Origin: Streptomyces sp. CB02366
Lineage (GTDB): Bacteria; Actinomycetota; Actinomycetes; Streptomycetales; Streptomycetaceae
NCBI RefSeq assembly: GCF_001905905.1
Contig: NZ_LIVT01000019.1
Location: forward strand, 1 to 64,000
Length of the DNA: 64,000 nt
Direction: 5' to 3'
The notes beneath the pieces are model-generated. The model saw nothing but the letters and a program-made list of their open reading frames with translations, was not told where the DNA came from and made no database searches. Shown one piece after another: positions 59,539-64,000 of this stretch; position 1 is the first letter of the stretch, and every line of letters starts with the position of its first letter. The translations under genes and the position numbers were made by a program.

Positions 59539-60219
59539 ATGACTGATCAGCAGTGGGCGGGTGTCCGTCAACGGGTCGAGGCTCTGAAGGCATGCCCCGC
59601 GAGCAACGACGTGTTCGGGGCCCGGGGGCACCGATGGGTTCTGGAGCAGCCGCTCAGTCATGCCGAGCTCGCGGAGCTCGAGGCGCAGATGAAGGTGACG
59701 CTGCCGCAGGAGTTCCAGGCATTCCTCCTTCTTGTCGGCGCGGGTGGTGCCGGTCCCGCCCATGGCATGTTCCCGGTGAGGCGAGTACAGGGCCGCTGGC
59801 GGTGGGAGGGCGACGGCGCGGACATGGCAGACCTGTCCCAGCTCGCCGAGCCGTTTCCCGAGCAGGGCCCGAACCCCGAGATCGTCGACGCGCTCCTCGC
59901 CGAACGCCCCGAGGAAGAGGACTTCGACGAGATCGAGGAGTTCGACGACGCCATCGAGGCATGGGACGAACGATGGGACGCCGTCATGTTCGCCCCCGAT
60001 CGCACCGTCGGCGCGATCGTGATCTGCCACCTGGGGTGCGCCCAACGGGAGTGGCTGATCATCAGCGGCAGCCACCGCGGCACCATCTGGTCAGACTGCC
60101 GGGTGGACGACGTCGACCTCGCACCGCTCCTTGGCCACGACGGAAAGCCGGTGACCTTCGCGCAGTGGTACCTCGACTGGCTGCGCCAAGCCGAGCGCAC
60201 AGCGCTGGAAGCAATCTGA
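59539..60219 (+). CDS. SMI1/KNR4-family protein
   Basis: 226 aa, ATG 59539. Family pattern: HRWVLEQPLSHAELAELEAQ, LPQEFQAFLLLVGAGGAGPA, then Y/F-P-V-x and acidic stretches (EEEDFDEIEEFDDAIEAWDE), and VGAIVICHLGCAQREWLIIS with G-T-I-W-S-D. SMI1/KNR4 proteins frequently serve as immunity proteins against secreted polymorphic toxins, but many orphans exist; no toxin gene is next to it here. Confidence 0.85.
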   Translation: MTDQQWAGVRQRVEALKACPASNDVFGARGHRWVLEQPLSHAELAELEAQMKVTLPQEFQAFLLLVGAGGAGPAHGMFPVRRVQGRWRWEGDGADMADLSQLAEPFPEQGPNPEIVDALLAERPEEEDFDEIEEFDDAIEAWDERWDAVMFAPDRTVGAIVICHLGCAQREWLIISGSHRGTIWSDCRVDDVDLAPLLGHDGKPVTFAQWYLDWLRQAERTALEAI

Positions 60220-60235
60220 GCACCTGGACCTGATC

Positions 60236-60371
60236 GCCTCGTGGTCGCAGTGATGTCTCCGGACTGCGTGGTGGCGCGGGCGATGTGGGTGCGGCCGAGG
60301 TGGACGTCGCCGGACTGGGTCCGGACGGTGATGTCGGTGGGGATGTCGCCGGACTGGGTAGCGGCCTGCAC
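60236..60371 (-). pseudogene. N-terminal scrap of a DUF4097-type adhesin-like protein
   Basis: Three repeats of the T-Q-S-G-D-I/V type (ATQSGDIPTDITV, RTQSGDVHLGRT, TTQSGDITATT), the right-handed beta-helix signature of DUF4097 proteins, read on the minus strand before the frame runs into the SMI1 gene. The upstream side is cut by the IS at 60387. Confidence 0.6.
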
Positions 60372-60487
60372 GGAGGCGCTTTCTTAGAGGGTGGTTCGTG
60401 AGTCTTTGAGTGGCTCTGCTGTCGCCTGATGGTGTGGGCGGGGCGGAATCTGCCGGTCCGCGGGTACAGATCTGGTGATGTGATCGG

Positions 60488-61336
60488 GTGAGTGAACGCA
60501 AGCCGTACCCGAGTGACTTATCGGACGAGCAGTGGGCGTTGATCGAGCCGGTGATCACCGCGTGGAAGGACCGGCACCGCTCGGTCAGCGGCCACCAGGG
60601 CGCCTACGACATGCGGGAGATCGTGAACGCGATCCTCTACCAGGGGCGGACCGGCTGTCAGTGGGCCTACCTCCCGCACGACCTGCCGCAGAAGAGCGCG
60701 ACCTACTATTACTTCGCCGCATGGCGGGACGACGGCACCGACCAGGTCATCCATGAGCTCCTGCGCTGCCAGGTCCGTGAACGCGCCCGCCGATTAGAGG
60801 ACCCGACTCTGGTGGTCCTGGACACCCAGAGTGTTCATGTGGCCGCCGGGGTCCCCGCCTCCACGACCGGCCACGATTCCGCCAAGCGGGTGCCCGGCCG
60901 CAAACGCGGCCTGGCCGTGGACGTCCTCGGCCTGGTCATCGCAGTCGTCGTCCTCGCCGCGAACACCCACGACAACGCCGCGGGCATCGTCCTGCTGGAC
61001 CAGGTTGCCGAGCAAGCCGGCGGAAGTGTCCGCAAAGCCCTGGTCGACCAGGGCTTCAAGAACCAGGTCGTCCTGCACGGCGCCGGCCTGGGCATCGACG
61101 TTGAGATCGTCCAACGCAACCCGCAGGTCAAGGGGTTCGTGCCGCAGCCGAAGCGATGGAGGGTCGAGCAGACCTATGGAATCCTGATACTGCACCGGCG
61201 CCTGGTCCGTGACTACGAGCACCACCCCTCCTCCTCCGCCTCCCGCGTCTACTGGGCAATGACCCACGTCATGACCCGACGCCTCACCGGCGCGAACGTC
61301 CCCGCCTGGCGCGATACGCAAATGGTGGCAGCGTGA
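60488..61336 (+). CDS. IS5-family transposase (single frame)
   Basis: 282 aa; GTG 60488. LSDEQWALIEPVITAW, GCQWAYLPHDLP...ATYYYFAAWRDDG, then the triad: LVVLDTQSVHVAAG (Asp), ALVDQGFKNQ (Asp), RWRVEQTYGILILHRRLVRD (Glu). Complete, in one frame without a slippery site, unlike the two-frame IS elements elsewhere in the window. Confidence 0.9.
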   Translation: MSERKPYPSDLSDEQWALIEPVITAWKDRHRSVSGHQGAYDMREIVNAILYQGRTGCQWAYLPHDLPQKSATYYYFAAWRDDGTDQVIHELLRCQVRERARRLEDPTLVVLDTQSVHVAAGVPASTTGHDSAKRVPGRKRGLAVDVLGLVIAVVVLAANTHDNAAGIVLLDQVAEQAGGSVRKALVDQGFKNQVVLHGAGLGIDVEIVQRNPQVKGFVPQPKRWRVEQTYGILILHRRLVRDYEHHPSSSASRVYWAMTHVMTRRLTGANVPAWRDTQMVAA

Positions 61337-61732
61337 ATCTCCAGCCCCTGCTCGACGCCCTGGAACTCCAGGAAGACGCCGCCCGGGCCCTGGCCGACGA
61401 CCTCCGCGCACAGATCGACGACCTGCAGACCCGGTTGCGGGAGGCCGAGACGCACCTGGAGCACCTCGCGATCACCCGCACGACTGTCACCGGCCTCGCC
61501 GACCGGCTCCCGGCCGGCCCACTAGATCTGCCCGAGCACCCGGACTACCCCCGCATCCTCGACGCCTTCAACCAGACGACCGGGCCGCTACGGGCCAAGG
61601 ACATCTGCGAAGCCCTCGGCCACGAACTACTGCCGAAGAACGTCGAAGGGCACCCGCGCCAAGCTGAAACGCCTGGTCAAACTCGGCATTCTCACCGAGG
61701 CCGACACCGACAACTTCGCCAGGAAGCAATAG
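61333..61732 (+). pseudogene. IS passenger gene with coiled coil and HTH, one-base frameshift
   Basis: Starts GTG 61333, overlapping the transposase stop by 4 bases. LDALELQEDAARALADDLRA then QIDDLQTRLREAETHLEHLA (coiled coil), RILDAFNQTTGPLRAKDICE (winged-helix-like). Removing one G near 61650 gives the natural end KLKRLVKLGILTEADTDNFA and TAG at 61730-61732. Probably an accessory DNA-binding protein of the element; in this copy broken or mis-sequenced. Confidence 0.72.
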
Positions 61733-61807
61733 CCGACAGGACCTCCACCGGCGGCTTCGCCCTCACCTCAGCCAGAAAAGGACATTGCATTACGAACCAC
61801 CCACTTA

Positions 61808-62342
61808 AAGCGTTTCGGATCAACAAACTCTGCCGTCACGCGATCAGGCAGCACCCCCGCAGGGGACGAAAAAGGCTGATTTGTCCAGCGTGGCGTCAAT
61901 CTTTCGGTCGCGTCAATTTATCCATTCGCCTGCTCTCACATCCAGGAGGTTGGCTCTACCTGCGAGAACTGAAGGCGTGTCTGCGAAAACGAGTCAGCGG
62001 ACCCTACGAGCTTCCGCTAGTTATCGAGATGGTTCTGGTTGCAGGGCCGCGTCCAGGGCACCATGCTTCTACTTAAGGCCATAGGCGGCCAAAGTAAATC
62101 TGGGAGTACGTACATCTCAGGACTTTTCGTGCAGTGCTGAGGTCTCGGCAGGGAGGGCCGCCGCGGAGTACTCCGCGCGCGGTGACGGGTTGCTCCCGGT
62201 TCGCGTTGGACGGTACACGGCGTCGACAGCAGGTGAGTGGGGTGAGACGGATAACCGCGCCACTCAATCACGTCAACCTCGGTTGCCGCCCCGAGCCCGG
62301 GCGGAATCTCGCACCAAGCGACCATAGGTATTAGGAGAGTCG
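61808..62342. other. Non-coding region upstream of the secreted LTP-like gene
   Basis: No gene supported. Noticeably less GC-rich in 61790-62130 than the rest of the window, suggesting promoter or foreign DNA. An AGGAGA ribosome-binding site ends it, five bases before the ATG at 62343. Confidence 0.5.
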
Positions 62343-62744
62343 ATGACGACGAAGACGATGAGAACCGTCCGGCGCGCCGCGGTGGCCACTACGGCGGCGG
62401 TGGTCGCGGTGGTGGCCTTCGCCCCCACCGCGCAGGCCTACACCAGCGTCGAGGCCGGACGATTGCTGTCGCCCTGCCTGCCGTACCTAACGAACAGTGC
62501 CAACGCGCCAAGCAGCCAGTGCGCATCCAGCTTCCGGTCTCTGCGGGTGGCCTCCAAACCCGCCAACCTCGCCGCAGACACCCAGGCGATCTACCAAGCG
62601 CTGAAAAGCACTCAGCTCTCCATCAGCCCCGTGCGCGCCGCCGCGCTTCCCGCCGCAGTTGGGGTGCCCGTTTTCCCCGCCTGGACAGCTGCCGCCACCT
62701 GCCTGGCCGTCCCGCCGACTAGCGGAGTGTGCACACCAACCTGA
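62343..62744 (+). CDS. Secreted protein resembling plant non-specific lipid-transfer proteins
   Basis: 133 aa, ATG 62343 with AGGAGA at ideal spacing. Signal peptide (RRAAVATTAAVVAVVAFAPT, cut after AQA, residue 32). The mature 101 aa follow the plant nsLTP1 pattern in order: L-L-S-P-C45-L-P-Y-L-T, S-S-Q-C60, S-L-R-V-A-S-K, D-T-Q-A-I-Y-Q-A-L-K-S, A-A-L-P-A-A-V-G-V, T-C120-L-A-V. Plant proteins have eight Cys; here only those at the second, third/fourth and eighth positions are kept, plus C130, so at most two disulfides. nsLTPs are four-helix extracellular proteins with a lipid-binding cavity. Lipid binding here is inference; a chance similarity of small helical proteins is the alternative. 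Followed by a terminator-like hairpin. Confidence 0.7.
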   Translation: MTTKTMRTVRRAAVATTAAVVAVVAFAPTAQAYTSVEAGRLLSPCLPYLTNSANAPSSQCASSFRSLRVASKPANLAADTQAIYQALKSTQLSISPVRAAALPAAVGVPVFPAWTAAATCLAVPPTSGVCTPT

Positions 62745-62747
62745 CGG

Positions 62748-62770
62748 AAGAGGTTCTCCGGAACCTCTTT
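62748..62770 (+). terminator. Hairpin with T-run after the LTP-like gene
   Basis: AAGAGGTTC-TCCG-GAACCTCTT followed by T, four bases after the stop codon: a near-canonical intrinsic terminator. Its right arm is also the outer part of the next IS end. Confidence 0.7.
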
Positions 62771-63657
62771 CATCCTGTGCTGGAGGGTGAAAGAGGCTGG
62801 TCAGCGGGGGTGGTGACGAGACAGGGCCCCTTGTCGTTGGCGTGGTGATTCCACTCATCACACCGGCGACCGAAGGGGCCCTGTTGTTTCCGTATGCTGC
62901 CACGCTCGACGTCCCTCATGAGCTGGTCGAGCATGTCGCATGGCTGCTGCACGAGCACCGCCGGGCCCGCAACACCCGCTGGCGCAAGCTCGGCTGCTTC
63001 AAGCAGGCGTTGCTCACGCTGGTGCACCTGCGGAAGAACGAGACGTTCTCGCAGCTCGGGGCCGGTTTCGGGAGATCCCAGGCCACCGCCTGGCGTTACG
63101 TCGACGAGACCTTGGACGTGCTGGCCTCCTGGGCGCCGGGCCTCCACGAAGCACTCACCGGTCTCGGTGAGGGCGATCACGTCATCGTTGACGGCACGCT
63201 GATCCCGATCGACCCGATCGGCGCGGACGAGCCGTACTACTCGATGAAACACCGCAAGCATGGGATGAACGTGCAGGTCATCGCCCGTCCCCACGGCACA
63301 CCTCTGTGGTTCTCCCGCGCGACACCCGGCCGGCCCCACGACCTGACCGCGGCCCCGCCCCGCAGCCGTCGTCCAGGCCTGCCTCACCCGGCAGATCCTC
63401 GTCCTCGCCGACCGTGCCTACCAGGGCGCCGGCGCCACCCTCCGCACCCCGTACTACCACCACCGCGAACAGCCCGCTCACTATCAGCAGTTCAACCGCG
63501 ACCACGCACGGCTGAGAGCACCCGGCGAACGCGCCTTCGCACAGCTGAAGCCCTGGCACATCCTCCGCCGAGCCCGATGCTCCACCCGACGCATCGGCAC
63601 CATCGTCCAAGCCGCCCACACGTTGCTGACCTGCAACTATCCAGGATGAAAGAGGCT
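62762..63657 (+). mobile_element. IS5-superfamily element with frameshifted transposase
   Basis: Inverted ends CCTCTTTCATCCTG (62764-62777) and complement CAGGATGAAAGAGG (63642-63655). About 0.9 kb, one transposase gene on the plus strand. Inserted immediately behind the LTP-like gene. Confidence 0.8.
62842..63649 (+). pseudogene. IS5-family transposase with one-base frameshift
   Basis: From GTG 62842: ELVEHVAWLLHEHRRARNTR, GAGFGRSQATAWRYVDETLD (HTH), DHVIVDGTLIPID (Asp), MKHRKHGMNVQVIARPHGTP and RATPGRPHDLTA. An extra C near 63355 then breaks the frame; the rest (ILVLADRAYQGAGATLRTPY with Asp, APGERAFAQLKPWHIL with Glu, TLLTCNYPG) is in the +1 frame, ending TGA 63647-63649. No slippery motif, so likely an inactive copy or an assembly indel. 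Confidence 0.82.
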
Positions 63658-63828
63658 CAGTGAACTTGGAGACGTGAAGGCCAGGTGCCATCCGCTGAAT
63701 ATTGGCCAAGAGCGTTGTCCTGCCCCAAATGAGTTCCACGCTTCGCGCAAGGCTGCTGATATTTTACTGCCGGTTCGCGCCGTGGCGGCGAAGGCTCGGT
63801 CTGCTCTTCGGTCTCCGCGCCCGGCGCT

Positions 63829-64000
63829 CTATCTGCGACGCTGAGGTAGGGCACCGAAGTGGCGGGCAATCGCCTCGGCGCGTCCCGAAACCTCTAGCTT
63901 CCGGTAAATGGAATGCAGATTATTCTTCACCGTGCGCTCAGCGATTCCGAGTTTGCGGCCTATCTGACGGTTCGACATTCCGGTCACCAGAAGCCGTAAA
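63829..64000 (-). CDS. LuxR-type regulator, C-terminal HTH (start beyond the window)
   Basis: Minus-strand frame entering at the window end: L-L-V-T-G-M-S-N-R-Q-I-G-R-K-L-G-I-A-E-R-T-V-K-N-N-L, then H-S-I-Y-R-K-L-E-V, RAEAIARHFGALPQRR and TAG at 63829-63831. The GerE/LuxR recognition helix (ERTVKNNLHSIYRKL) is complete. Probably a NarL-type response regulator or orphan LuxR; the receiver domain cannot be seen. Codon use is clearly less GC-rich than the rest of the window. Confidence 0.85.
   Translation of the reverse strand, partial: LRLLVTGMSNRQIGRKLGIAERTVKNNLHSIYRKLEVSGRAEAIARHFGALPQRRR

Larger units (their letters stand above)
60387..61804 (+). mobile_element. Two-gene IS5-superfamily element with TTA target duplication
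   Basis: Inverted ends G-x-GGGTGGTTCGT at 60387 and (complement) up to 61804, direct TTA at 60384-60386 and 61805-61807. 1418 bp, carrying a transposase and a second, passenger gene in overlapping frames (ATG at 61333 before the transposase stop). Confidence 0.85.

Noticed and set aside
1-64000. tRNA, rRNA or CRISPR loci
   Set aside because: No cloverleaf-like or rRNA-like conserved stretch and no regularly spaced identical repeats were seen on reading; a covariance-model scan would be decisive.

Overview
The window is very GC-rich, with strong third-position G/C bias, many GTG starts and GTGA/ATGA gene overlaps. Its protein families (class F sortase, Lsr2, RapZ-C, Replic_Relax, SARP-type BTAD, SMI1/KNR4) are those of Streptomyces or a close actinomycete. 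A replication-type wHTH protein with iteron-like repeats inside its gene, a parA-parB pair, relaxase and integrase remnants and dense IS elements make this look like part of a large (probably linear) plasmid or an actively rearranging chromosome arm. That replicon assignment is inference.

Layout. 1-10 kb: end of a TPR protein, two abutting IS5-superfamily elements, a secreted seven-bladed YVTN propeller protein, a decayed transposase, a frameshifted Nudix gene and an LPGTG-anchored surface protein. 10-17.8 kb: membrane-anchored Mrr-like nuclease, the rep-like gene with four 22-bp-phased palindromic repeats, a Fic-like toxin/antitoxin pair, an intact IS, a CHRD protein plus class F sortase, and a 162-bp MITE. 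18.1-34 kb: the core of the window, about 15 tightly overlapping plus-strand genes: VirD4/TraG-like ATPase, replication-relaxation protein, lipoprotein, secreted protein, SAF/CpaB, TadZ, TadA, TadB, TadC, Flp pilin, three TadE/TadG-like pseudopilins and a 1160-aa LysM-BTAD membrane protein. It reads as one apparatus, a Tad-type pilus wired to conjugation-type genes. 34.5-47 kb: accessory zone with an intact IS, two AbiTii proteins plus a small membrane protein that share a C-terminal motif (possible undescribed defence cassette), remnants of a helicase and a MobF relaxase, a HigB-like toxin, a sigma-factor operon, a hydrolase, and HNH and integrase remnants. 47-52.8 kb: parB-parA with an upstream palindrome, RapZ-C protein, frameshifted OB-fold-like and Lsr2-like genes, mscL. 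52.8-64 kb: an IS, GNAT-like, PAP2-like and YihY genes, a run of small plasmid-type proteins, SMI1/KNR4, a two-gene IS, a secreted protein resembling plant non-specific lipid-transfer proteins, a frameshifted IS, and the end of a LuxR-type regulator.

Two window-wide patterns stand out. All mobile elements whose transposase can be read belong to the IS5 superfamily, and several sit exactly in each other's ends. Many accessory genes carry single-base indels in G/C runs, while the 18-34 kb cluster is entirely intact; this suggests selection on the pilus/transfer cluster and decay elsewhere, although uncorrected long-read indels must be excluded. I saw no tRNA, rRNA or CRISPR array.
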